Assembly: GCA_008828725.1 (NCBI GenBank)
Contig: MEHQ01000840.1
Coordinates: 32,128-96,127 of the forward strand
Source: Saccharina japonica
Lineage: Eukaryota > Sar > Phaeophyceae > Laminariales > Laminariaceae
Reading direction: 5' to 3'
Length of the DNA: 64,000 nucleotides
Shown here: positions 53,161 through 63,359 of the stretch, one piece after another
Numbering within the stretch: position 1 is the stretch's first letter
How the letters are laid out: every line of letters starts with the position of its first letter
The notes under the pieces: model-generated
What the model was told of the DNA's origin: nothing
Databases searched by the model: none
The model's input: the letters and a program-made list of their open reading frames with translations, nothing else
Program-made: the position numbers and the translations under genes

Positions 53161-53869
53161 CTCATGACAGCAGCAGTTGTATACCAGCATTCTGAAACAA
53201 CATTTTTATTTTGAAAAGGGATTCATGGAGAATATGTACGAAATACTACCCAGGGGACGTGATATAGGAGATGATAAAGTATCATCCCCAGAGTGTCCAA
53301 CGTAAACCAACGGGTACCCGGGTACTCGTTTAAACCGGGTACCCGGGGCCCAAATACTTGGCGAGTATGAAGTGTTACTCGTACCCGTGACGGGTATTAG
53401 CAAGGCCGGTATTACTCGCGAATACCCGGGTAATTGGCAAAAGGGTAACACCTGTAGCTAACAGTATAACTGCTTGTACAACTGTTTTTACCCACCACTG
53501 CTGTATGTGTACCTGGGCGCGTAAACCTGCTAGCAGCAGCTGCTGTAGGTACGAAAACACACGCATATACCTGTTGTTGTACCTGATATGATATGACATA
53601 GTACGGCGTATGCACGTACATCTATATGACGCAACTAACTGCCGTACTGCTGCTACTGTTAGGGGAGGGATAATCCCTAAAAAGCGTCCGGTCTATTGAC
53701 AAAACCGCTCAAAATGAATGGGAAAAAAAGAAAATGGCATCACCCTATTTAATTTGGTTTTAGACTACATTGAAGGTTGGCAGTGTATTACGACTTATTC
53801 TACACTAAAACGAACCAGGGGATGGCGTGCGCCACACACGTGCAGTAGGTGGAAACAGACCGGATGGCT

Positions 53870-54226
53870 TCATATTTTAATCTGCAGTTGATCTTCACGT
53901 CTAACCGAGGGTAGATATGCGAGGAAACTTGGGATTCTGGGGGGATTCGCGTATTTTTCTCTCTGGGCTGAACAATATGAAATTGCTGTAGGAACTAAAC
54001 GTGCCCTGCCCTCCGCTAGTGCTTGGCGCAAGTGATACAACAAACCACGCTCGAATTCACGATTTAGCCGGCGAGAAAATGTGCTTAGAAGTTGGCGCTC
54101 TTCCTGGGAAATTCGTGGGATGAAGACGAGAAAAACAGCAAGGGCATCGGGGCTAAAATACAACCAAAACTTTTTTCCTTCATTGTATTGGGCCAACGGA
54201 GCCAGATCCGGGCCTGGCTGCACGCC
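53870..54226 (-). CDS. Hypothetical protein or exon, minus strand
   Basis: About 118 codons are open without low complexity: EGKKFWLYFSPDALAVF, IPRISQEERQLLSTFSRRLN, REFERGLLYHLRQALAEGRA and PPRIPSFLAYLPSVRRED, then a stop. A TAG lies just upstream in frame and no ATG starts it, so it is probably an exon with an acceptor near 54230. The charged, helix-prone middle looks like real protein. I recognise no family; a transposon origin is possible. Confidence 0.45.
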   Translation of the reverse strand, partial: GVQPGPDLAPLAQYNEGKKFWLYFSPDALAVFLVFIPRISQEERQLLSTFSRRLNREFERGLLYHLRQALAEGRARLVPTAISYCSAQREKYANPPRIPSFLAYLPSVRREDQLQIKI

Positions 54227-54390
54227 TAGCTATTCTCATCGCACCTGATGCCATCGCAGCAACGAAGGGCATCTGTGGCCGGGCCTGATGCTGCGGGAAG
54301 CGAGTTGCCCCTTTCTTCAAGATGCGAACGCAGCATGGCTCACTGCTGTCTCAAGTACGGGGAACTTATCGTGTAAGCATGTCTACGATA

Positions 54391-54468
54391 CCGCTCTGTC
54401 CGCAAATATATAGGGCGGGTTAAGTACATATATGAACATAAAAAGGTCCTTATGTTTACGGACAGAGA
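54391..54468. mobile_element. Tc1/mariner-like hairpin MITE, copy 2
   Basis: TA flanks both sides; CCGCTCTGTCCGCAAATATA on the left, TTACGGACAGAGA on the right. Confidence 0.7.
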
Positions 54469-54499
54469 TACACGCACGAGGATTGATACTTGGTACATA

Positions 54500-54577
54500 C
54501 CGCTCTGTCCCGATATATAACCTTTTCTTCTACATTGATATTCAATAAAGCGGTGCTGTTATTTCGGGACAGAGTGG
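54500..54577. mobile_element. Tc1/mariner-like hairpin MITE, copy 3
   Basis: TA flanks both sides; CCGCTCTGTCCCGATATATA on the left and ATTTCGGGACAGAGTGG on the right. It lies 31 bases from copy 2. Confidence 0.75.
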
Positions 54578-55552
54578 TACCAAGTCCTTGTATTTATGTA
54601 GGCATGTGCTCGTACAGCAGTAGATTGGAGCAATGTCTCAGCCACCTCCTGGTGGCCACTGAAAGAATGATGCGTGTGCCAATCCAAGCCGCACGCACAA
54701 CACCAGTAACTTGCACGTGAGAGCTAGAGGTGGGGCGCACTCCTATGGAGAGTACCGGCGGCCTCACAGAGTATCGGCGAGATACACCCTGGCAACCCAA
54801 GACGTATGGTTGTGTACTGCTGCTGTACCACCAGTATACTTACGAGGTATCAGATATTATGCAGCAGCAGCAAGCAAGGTCAGAGACTTCGACTTGATCC
54901 CCACGTATGCGGGGGGGTAGCATTGTCGTACTGCCGGCCGCCAATCTCAAAGGGCCTCACGCTCGCGCGTCCGTGTATACGCTCCTACTCTGCGCCCCGG
55001 GCCTGGTCATGCGCACATCCAAACAGCGAGGGCATAGCAACAACATGGCTGCGTTTGTTTTGTCTGAAAAACTCTGAAGCACGGTGCTCGGTGCTCGATG
55101 CAGGGCTTTTTATAAAATAGAAAAAATACGTCGGCTCTATTTTTTTTTTAATGCTGTGGTACGGTATTAATCAGTTTTTAGGGTGACGCATGTCTTTTTT
55201 CCCCTTCGCGGACTGGTTTATTTCGTAAAAGAGTGTTTGTTTCAGCTACCGACCACTACTCATAGCGAACATAGGGCTTTTTCCCTTTTTTTTCACGTCT
55301 AAATCGTTTTCAGTCCCTGCCCTAACTGTGCGGCTGTATATAGGCTTTATTATATTGAATTTAGTGTGGGGCGGCTATCTCGCTTAGTTTGAACTGTTTT
55401 TCGAATCTCAGTCGAGTTTCGGAAATCCATCTTTCAACTTTTTTCGACGTGAAAAAACAACAAATTCCTTCACCATCTTGAAATTAATGTAGGATCGGCT
55501 ATCTCGCTCATTTGTGAGGGCATTTCGATTCTGAGCCGAGTTTTGGGCGTCA

Positions 55553-56420
55553 ATGTTTCTTTTGTTGTACGTATATCCTTCGAATTGCCATGTTATTATT
55601 ACTCTCTGCGACGTCGGCGGGGGGGGGGGGGGGGCGGGGCGGGGGGGGGGGGGGCCCACTGGGGTATACGGGAGCCGCGACCCCGGCCGCTGCTTTTCGT
55701 TCCAGTACCCCGGAGCCCCCCCCCCCCCCCCCCCAGCCGACTGGCCGGGCCCTAACACACGCAGTCTGGGACGACCGAGACCCCCAATGGTAGAAAGCCA
55801 TTGACATACCCCGCTAACGAACCCCGGAATCGCTACCAGTCAATCGCGAACAATACCAATAATATATACGGTGTGACCAACACCGCGTATGGCCTCTCCT
55901 TTCCACCTACCTTCGAAAGAAGAAAGGGGGCGGGTGGGCGGGAGAAAACCACACGGTAGGCCTCGACTAGGCCTACCACTCGGCAGTGGGCAATATCGTG
56001 TATCATACCTCTGCTGTGCCCGGCGCAGCTATGCACGTCAAGCTAAGGCACTCGAAAGTGAGCAGTCTCTCTCCTGTACCCTTGTCTCTTATGGCAAATA
56101 AACGTCGGTAGAGCCCATGACTATTAAAAGGTTAATTCCGTCGGTGGACAACAAAACTCATATTTCTTCCTTTCTGTACTTTACTAGAAATATTATGCTT
56201 CGTTGTATATCCTTCGATTTGCCATGTTATTATTATTATCTGCGACGTCGGGGGGGGAAAGGTCCGCTGGCGTAGTGCGAGAGCCGCGACACCGGCCGCT
56301 GCTTCTCGTTCCAGTACCCGGGAGCCCCCCCCCTCCCCAGCCGACTGGCCGGGCCCTAACACACGCAGTCTCGGACGACCGAGACCCCCAATGGTAGAAA
56401 ACCATTGACATACCCCAACT
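55553..56420 (-). repeat. DIRS 3' split direct repeats (B1-A2-B2)
   Basis: Block B (56200-56420) recurs at 55553-55812: both carry TATATCCTTCGA, GCCATGTTATTATTA, CGGCCGCTGCTT, CCGACTGGCCGGGCCCTAAC and CCCCAATGGTAGAAA. Between them lies block A (55951-56195), found alone at 13644-13893. An internal B-A-B order after the recombinase is the split direct repeat design of PAT/Ngaro-like elements; the matching A1 should lie at the unseen 5' end. Confidence 0.7.
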
Positions 56421-56437
56421 CCGAGGTCGCGTCTATA

Positions 56438-56836
56438 CTACGGTGTTTTGCCCCATACAGTACATTGGCCTGGCTGCCTCTGCCCTATCTTCCCAGACTC
56501 TGATAGTCTACGATATACTATATGCGCGTCCTCCGCGTTGTTCCGGGTATATACCTTGGAATACTCTGAAGACTTCCATCTACCCTCCCTCTGGGCCACC
56601 CTCTGCGGCACCTCCCCCTCGGCCACCAGCGTAGTGGCCGCACCGATACGCAAAGAGTGGAGTCCAACCTGGCTGGGATCATCTCCTGCTTTCGCTACCA
56701 CCTGCAGAAGCGCCTGAAGGGCCTCCGGATACTTCCCCGCTCTAATCTCGTTACCGAACTGATACGACGACAAAGGGGCGCTTCCGGCAATGTCGGGTAA
56801 CCGACAACAATTCCACCATAAGAGCGACGGCGCCAC
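56438..56836 (-). pseudogene. DIRS element tyrosine recombinase, C-terminal part
   Basis: GLHSLRIGAATTLVAEG holds the His-x-x-Arg box, and EGRWKSSEYSKVYTRNN holds the catalytic Tyr of tyrosine recombinases. The first Arg box lies in the missing or frameshifted N-terminal part. These enzymes integrate the circular DIRS copy by site-specific recombination. This fragment is open for 132 codons to its stop. Confidence 0.85.
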
Positions 56837-57249
56837 CGCCTGCTCCTACCCCGGAACACGCCCCTCAGGCGTCATCGCGTGCACGCACAATAACCGACCC
56901 CTGTTGGGCCTGGTCGCCTTTGTGGCCTCGAAAACGAATGTCGATGCTGGTGGCCTGGTGCCACTGCAACGAGGTCAACCGCCGCCCCCCCCGCGTACAC
57001 CGCTACGTCTCACCTCATTAAGCAATGCATCGGGTGTACCAATCCGGTAGGTGAGGCGAATATTTCGTCGGACCTCGCTCCAAAAAAAATAGCCCAACGC
57101 AAGCGACAACCAAATAACTCGGCCGCCCGCCCCCCACGACGGGGCCAGGTCTTGTCGTCCCAACAACGTGTCCCACGAGATGGGGCGACGAACTCTTTTC
57201 GTGGCACCTGCGACCACGTGCGACCTTGCAACCCCCTTCAACGCACGTT

Positions 57250-57760
57250 TATTAGGCGGCGACGGGTTTCAACCTTTAACCGTCGTGCGCAGCCGCGTGC
57301 GCACGTCGGCGTCAAATCGAACGCGCCACCACACACCAAACCCGGGCTCGGGCCCCAAAAAGTAACTCCCCATAGGTTCGCCGGAGGCGTCCGATCACAA
57401 AGTAAACGCGGGCGGCTGCATATAGCTACGGCACAGGGGGGCGGAAAAACAACACGCGGGAGAACCTAACGCTCCGGCCACCAACAAACGACAAAATGAC
57501 ACGTCGACGTGGAACTCAGGACCCAAACGGATCCGTTGGTACGGCGCCGCGCGTGAGTGGGACGCGTGAAACTTTGCGCCCCACGAGCGAACGGGGGGTA
57601 AGCCTACGCCGAACGAAATATTTTCCCGGCCGCACTACCTCACACAGGTGCAATACACGGCCGATAAGCGAGCGTAACTCCGCCTCGAATGCCGCCTTGC
57701 GGTCCGAAGGTCACTCGCTTAGTGTGTGGCGCAGTCGCTCCGTCTATGCAACGGGGACGG
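57250..57760 (-). pseudogene. DIRS element connection and RNase H-like region
   Basis: Minus-strand words include KAAFEAELRSLIGRVLHLCE and VVRPGKYFVRR (about 57.70-57.60 kb), then MQPPAFTLWSDASGEPMGSY (about 57.42-57.36 kb). WSDASG resembles the first catalytic Asp block of RNase H. In-frame stops are present. Confidence 0.6.
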
Positions 57761-57766
57761 AAATAG

Positions 57767-58009
57767 TCATTGCCACGATATCAATATCCACACTAGAATG
57801 CACAAAGTGGTATCCCAAGGTGAAATCTTGTGAGGGGAAAGCAGGGTGGAATCCCTTGAGCCTCTCCCCCCAAAGAACCGAAAATGGTCCGGCGCCAGCG
57901 ACGCGGACGCGCGTCTAGATCGCCGACCATCGGGCCACCGCTGAACCTCCACCAATATCCCGTCATCTACGTAGTATCGTACGAAAGACGGGCTATGCCC
58001 CCCCCCCCC
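57767..58009 (-). pseudogene. DIRS element reverse transcriptase, YVDD part
   Basis: FVRYYVDDGILVEVQRWPDG contains the YVDD catalytic motif (codons at 57962-57973), followed by RRASASLAPDHFRFFG and LLSPHKISPWDT. It resumes exactly the protein interrupted at 61.84 kb, and both broken ends lie at C-runs (57998-58009 and 61834-61840). Confidence 0.85.
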
Positions 58010-58314
58010 ATGTGCTAGAGGAGGAGATGAGGAAAATAGACGAGTGTGACATGGAGCAGTTTGGTACACTAAATAGTAGCGAGAAAACGATCGCTATCTT
58101 AGGAGATAGATGGTGGCCACAGGCGGCGAAGCAGGAAGGGGATAAGATTAGCAAAAGGTTTCTCTGTAATATATGGAAACAACGTAATGAGCGCCCAAGT
58201 GTTGGAGGTGTCTCTATTAGGAGTAGGAACGGTGCTCCGTCTCGAAAGGGATGCGTGCTCAATGGTCACAATGACTAAGCAAGCAACAATGAGTACGCCC
58301 CCCCCCCCCCCCCC
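58010..58314 (+). mobile_element. Poly-C element, second subtype, 3' part with short frame
   Basis: Follows a C-run and ends GAGTACG plus 17 C (58298-58314). An open frame, without a supported start, reads EEEMRKIDECDMEQFGTLNS, AILGDRWWPQAAKQEGDKIS and FLCNIWKQRNERPSVGG before TGA at 58276-58278. It looks like a genuine protein C-terminus, perhaps from an autonomous partner of the poly-C element. The last ~75 bases match relics at 9.97 and 14.27 kb. Confidence 0.6.
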
Positions 58315-61300
58315 TATATAAAATATATCATATTTATAGGTTGGGTTGGCCGGTCGTTGGCACGCGCTGTAAAACACGCCACTCGCTGCGTGAGCTAGAT
58401 AACCAGGTGCCGTTTTTGTTTTTTGGGCGGTCGGCAAAGCTGGCGTCGAGTAGATCAATTTGTGGGCGGTGGAGAACCTTTGCTCCGCACAAGGGAATGG
58501 TCGTATCAGCGTGTTATATGTAAGGCATCCGCGAGGCAGTTACATAGTAAAAAACCCATTGCTGTCTCCGGAAGTGGCCACACCAGAAACTAAATTAACT
58601 CATTGAAACTTTCGTCCATATGCAAGTCCGCCTCAGAGGCGGTTCTTAGCAGGATGCAGCTCACCCTCAATGCGACTCGCCAAATACCTGCACGGCGCTT
58701 CGCGCTTGGTGCAAGCAATGTCTTCTGCGCTGGTTGGTGAAAACCCAACGTGCTCCGTCCGGCATGGTAAGGGATGCGAGGTCTATGGTCATATGACTAC
58801 GGCGCGTGCACGACATGAGTACACCCCCTCCATATATTTATGGTTGGGTGGCGTCGCCTGGCGACGACGCTGTAAAACACGCCTCTCACTGCGTGAGGTA
58901 GGCAACCAGGTAGCGTTTTTTTTTCTTGTTTTTTTTTGGCGGTTACACAAGGCTGGCGGTCGAGTAGATCATTTGTGCGTGCGGGAACCTCAACTCCGCA
59001 CAAGGGAATGATCGTATCACGTAGTGTGAATATGGTAAGGCATTCATGAGGCAGATCATAGTGCTCCCATGCTGTCTCAGGAAGTAGCCACACAGACATT
59101 AAACTACTCATTGAAGCTGTCATCCTATGCAAGTCGCCTGACAAGCGGCTCTTAGTAGGATGCAGCTCACCCTTCATGCGACTCGCCAACACTCACGGCG
59201 CTTCGCGCTTGTGCTAGCAATGTCTGCCTGGTCGTGAAAACCCGACATGCCTCCGTCGGCTTGTAGGGATGCGAGTCTATGATCATACGACCACGCCATG
59301 CATGAAAATGAAGTACACCCCCCCCCCCATTTATGTCCTGTTGGGTTGGCGTCGTTGGCAACGACGGCTGTAAAACACGCCACTCGCTGCGTGAGCTAGA
59401 CAACGCAGGTGCCGTTTTTTTTTTTTTTTTGGCGGTCGCCAAAGCTGGCGGTCGAGTAGTATTTTGTGAGGGTGGAGAACTTTGCCTCCGCACAAGGGGA
59501 ATGGTCGTATCGCGTAGCGTTAATATGGTAAGGCATGCCGGAGCAGTTACATAGTAATACCCATTGCTGTCTCGCGGAAGCGGCCCCACCATTATTAAAA
59601 TCAAACTCATTGAAGCTGTCGTCCATAATGCAAGTCCGCCTCAGAGGCGGTTCTTAGGCAGGATGCAGCTCACCCTCCATGCAACCCGCCCAAACTCACG
59701 GCGCTTCGCGCTTGTGCAAGCAATGTCTGCCTGGTTGGTGAAAACCCAACGTGCTCCGTCCCGGCATTGTAGGGATGCAGAGGTCTATGGTCTATGGTCA
59801 TACGACTACGGCCGTGCACGACAATGAGTACCCCCCCCCCCCCATTAATGGGTTGGGTTGGCGTCGCCTGGCGACGGTGCTGTAAAACAGGCCTCTCACT
59901 GCGTGAGCTAGACAACCAAGGTACCTTTTTTTCTGTTTTTCGGCCGTCTAGCCCAAGGCGGCGGTCGAGTAGATCATTTGTGCGGGCGGGAACCTCAACT
60001 CCGCACAAGAGGNNNNNNNNNNNNNNNNNNNNNNNNNGGACCTCAACTCCGTCACAAGGCGGAATGATCGTATCACGTAGTGTGATATGGTAAGGCATTC
60101 ATGAGGCAGATACATAGTGCTCCCATTGCTGTCTCAGGAAGTAGCCACACCAGACATATAAACTATCATTGAAGCTGTCATCGATATGCAAGTCCGCCTG
60201 ACAAGCGGCTCTTAGTAGGATGCAGCTCACCCTTCATGCGACTCGCCAACACCTCACCGCGCTTCGCGCTTGTCTGCTAGCAATGTCTGCCTGGTCGGTG
60301 AAAACCCGACATGCTCCTCCCGGATTGTAGGGATGCGAGGGTCTATGATCATACGACCCGCCATGCATGAAAATGAAGTACACCCCCCCCCATTTATGTC
60401 CTGTTGGTTGGGTCGCGTTGCTAACGACGCTGTAAAAACACGCCACTCGCTGCGTGAGCTAGACAACCAGGTGCCGTATTTTTTTTTTTTTTTTGGCGGT
60501 CGCCAAAGCTGGCGGTCGAGTAGTATTTTGTGCAGGGTGGAGAACCTTTGCTCCGCACAAGGGGAATGGTCGTATCGCGTAGCGTTAATATGGTAAGGCA
60601 TCCGCGAGGCAGTTACATAGTAATACCCATTGCTGTCTCCGGAAGCGGCCCCACCATTATTAAAATCAACTCATTGAAGCTGTCGTCCATATGCAAGTCC
60701 GCCTCAGAGGCGGTTCTTAGCAGGATGCAGCTCACCCTCCATGCAACCCGCCCAAAACCTCACGGCGCTTCGCGCTTGGTGCAAGCAATGTCTGCCTGGT
60801 TGGTGAAAACCCAACGTGCTCCGTCCCGGCATTGTAGGGATGCGAGGGTCTATGGTCTATGGCCATACGACTACGGCCGTGCACGACATGAGTACCCCCC
60901 CCCCCCCCATTAATGGGTTGGGTTGGCGTCGCCTGGCGACGGTGCTGTAAAACAGGCCTCTCACTGCGTGAGCTAGACAACCAAGGTACCTTTTTTTCTT
61001 GTTTTTTTCGGCCGTTACCCAAGGCGGGCGGTCGAGTAGATCATTTGTGCGGGGTCGGGAACCTCAACTCCGCACAAGAGGAATGATCGTATCACGTAGT
61101 GTGTATATGGTAAGGCACCCAGAGGCAGATACATAGTAAAATACCCATTGCTGTCTCTGGAAGTGACCACACCAGAAATTAAATTAATTCATTGAAGCTG
61201 TCGTCCATATGCAAGTCCGCCGCAGAGGCAGTGCTTCGCGCTTGGTGCAAGCAATATCTGCCTGGTTGGTGAAAACCCAACGTGCCCCGTCCCGGCATCG

Positions 61301-61840
61301 TAGGGATGCGAGGGTCTATGGTCATATGACTACGGCCGTGCACGACATGAGTACACCCCCCCCTCCATATATTTATGGGTTGGGTTGGCGTCGCCTGGCG
61401 ACGACGCTGTAAAACACGCCTCTCACTGCGTGAGGTAGGCAACCAGGGTACCGTTTTTTTTTCTTGTTTTTTTTTGCGGTTACACAAGGCTGGCGGTCGA
61501 GTAGATCATTTGTGCGGGGTCGGGAACCTCAACTCTGAACCTCAACTCCGCACAAGAGGAATGATCGTATCACGTAGTGTGTATATGGTAAGGCACCCAG
61601 AGGCAGATACATAGTAAAATACCCATTGCTGTCTCTGGAAGTGACCACACCAGAAATTAAATTAATTCATTGAAGCTGTCGTCCATATGCAAGTCCGCCG
61701 CAGAGGCAGTGCTTCGCGCTTGGTGCAAGCAATATCTGCCTGGTTGGTGAAAACCCAACGTGCCCCGTCCCGGCATCGTAGGGATGCGAGGGTCTATGGT
61801 CATATGACTACGGCCGTGCACGACATGAGTACACCCCCCC
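58315..61840 (+). mobile_element. Head-to-tail array of seven poly-C elements
   Basis: Units end at C-runs: 58315-58828, 58829-59328, 59329-59843, 59844-60391, 60392-60908, 60909-61363, 61364-61840. Two subtypes alternate: one with CACTCGCTGCGTGAGCTAG and AACCTTTGCTCCGCAC, the other with CTCTCACTGCGTGAG and AACCTCAACTCCGCAC. The last two units are nearly identical and share a deletion of the AGGATGCAGCTCACC segment. All frames in the array are non-coding shadows. A 25-base N gap lies at 60013-60037. Confidence 0.85.
60013..60037. other. Assembly gap (25 N) inside the array
   Basis: Undetermined bases fall within the fourth unit, beside a partly repeated CCTCAACTCCG string, so unit number and length here are uncertain. 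A single ambiguous base also occurs at 36811. Confidence 0.99.
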
Positions 61841-62876
61841 TTGTCCGCGGGGGATCCGACAGCCAGGGGGCGGGGGCCGGTCGGTTGCCTCGGCGGGATA
61901 ACCACGACATGCTGTGTCGCTTTACTGCCCTGCTTCATGACTACGGCGTCGCCGTACGACGTGTGGCAACGTGCGTACTCGAGAGCTGCCGAAAATAAAC
62001 AGAAGAACCCCGGCGAATTACGCCACCCAAACTGCAGCCGACGGTCGGCCACGACCCAATCGCTAAAACTACCCAAATTTGGGTGCCCCAGCCCACTGTA
62101 CTCTAACCTGACGAAATGGCTCCGTGACGTTAATCTTACTCTGAACGATACGTGCGTGCAGCCCGAACTGCGGGCGTAAGTACAGGATACGCCATATAAT
62201 ATATCGCAGCACTCGGCCTAATGCCACGGGGGAGCTTTCTCGAAATCAGTGTCAGCATTGACACTACGTGCGAACGAAGATACCGAAAACGTCAAATCGT
62301 GTATAATCCTGAGTTTTAGACGAAGATACGACCACGGCCAGTAGAGATACCCGCAGGTCTGGGATGATACGCGCTTCGCGACGCGGAAAAATAAACGCCC
62401 TCCCGAGCCGTTCGTCGTCAAAAATCTTAGCGAGGATACTGACAGAGTGTGGGGCTACACTGCTATGATTTGAGTATGCCAAGGCCGCGCCGATGTCCGT
62501 ACCCCCCTCGACGTGAATGGGGGCACCGTGATCAGCGATGGCCGCCAACTGCTCAACCCCAGGAAGCCCTTTTTGTCGACCGAACGGAAAACGAATCCTA
62601 GATTTTTTCACACGGGGAACGTCGAGGGCTGTTTCGATGCATGCACTTACACCGGTAATCCTTCGCCCGAAAAAATTGTGTATACCACTGAGCCACTTGG
62701 CTCATGGTCTCCAACCTGACCGCACTACTCTGCGATGCTACACGCGGCATATCTTGCAACATCGACACACACCGATTAAAAGTATCCGTCACGTCTGATG
62801 TACCCGTCCCAACTGGGCCCCCAACGGACGCCGATCCTAGACGTACGCTCTGTGCATCTCGCGCTGCCGCTTCCAT
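61841..62876 (-). pseudogene. DIRS element reverse transcriptase, N-terminal part
   Basis: Words in order: LETMSQVAQWYTQFF, GLPGVEQLAAIADHGAPIHV, LAKIFDDERLGRAFIFPRRE, then in a new frame RIIHDLTFSVSSFARSVNAD, then SKINVTEPFRQV (motif A) and QFGWRNSPGFFCLFSAALEY. The motif-A position where a catalytic Asp is expected reads Asn in SKINV. At least three frame changes occur. The frame stops at a C-run on the + strand (61834-61840), where the insertion begins. Confidence 0.8.
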
Positions 62877-62928
62877 ACGCCCAATGGTCGACCTCGACCC
62901 CGCTAAGGGGCGAGGCCAGTCCCCCTAT

Positions 62929-63207
62929 TCACCAGCTTTGGCCGCCGAGGAGCGAGGAGCGGGTGGAGGCCCCCGCGCTCGGCGCCCGACTGCCGCCGCT
63001 GCCACCGCTGTCGCCACCGCTACCGACTGCCCCGGCCCTTGCCCTTTTGGCCGGGGCTTTCGCCGCGGCAATGCTGCCGCCGGCAGACCCACCCTCGGCA
63101 TACGCCCGGCGCTTGACGCCAGCGCCCGCCGCGCGAGGCTGATCAACGTGCGTGTACACGCACGAGTCGCCGAAACGGCATTTCCACTCTTCGTCTACTA
63201 CCGGCAC
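62929..63207 (-). pseudogene. DIRS element gag C-terminal segment with CCCH-like finger
   Basis: WKCRFGDSCVYTHVDQPR carries the C-x5-C-x3-H end of a CCCH-type zinc finger, a nucleic-acid-binding motif plausible for a gag protein. It is followed by a Gly/Ala/Ser-rich tail (SGGDSGGSGGSRAPSAG). The plus-strand 240-codon frame here is its shadow. Confidence 0.5.
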
Positions 63208-63359
63208 TCGCCGTCCTGGGCATCGGTCGCTGTGGTGGGGGCAAGACGGGGTTGCTGGACTTCGGCGTTGATGAGGCCGCCAAACGAAAGTTACGTGGTT
63301 AGGCGAGGCCCACGTGGCACCGGGATGGGCGGGAAACCAATCACCGGCGGAGGTAGGTT

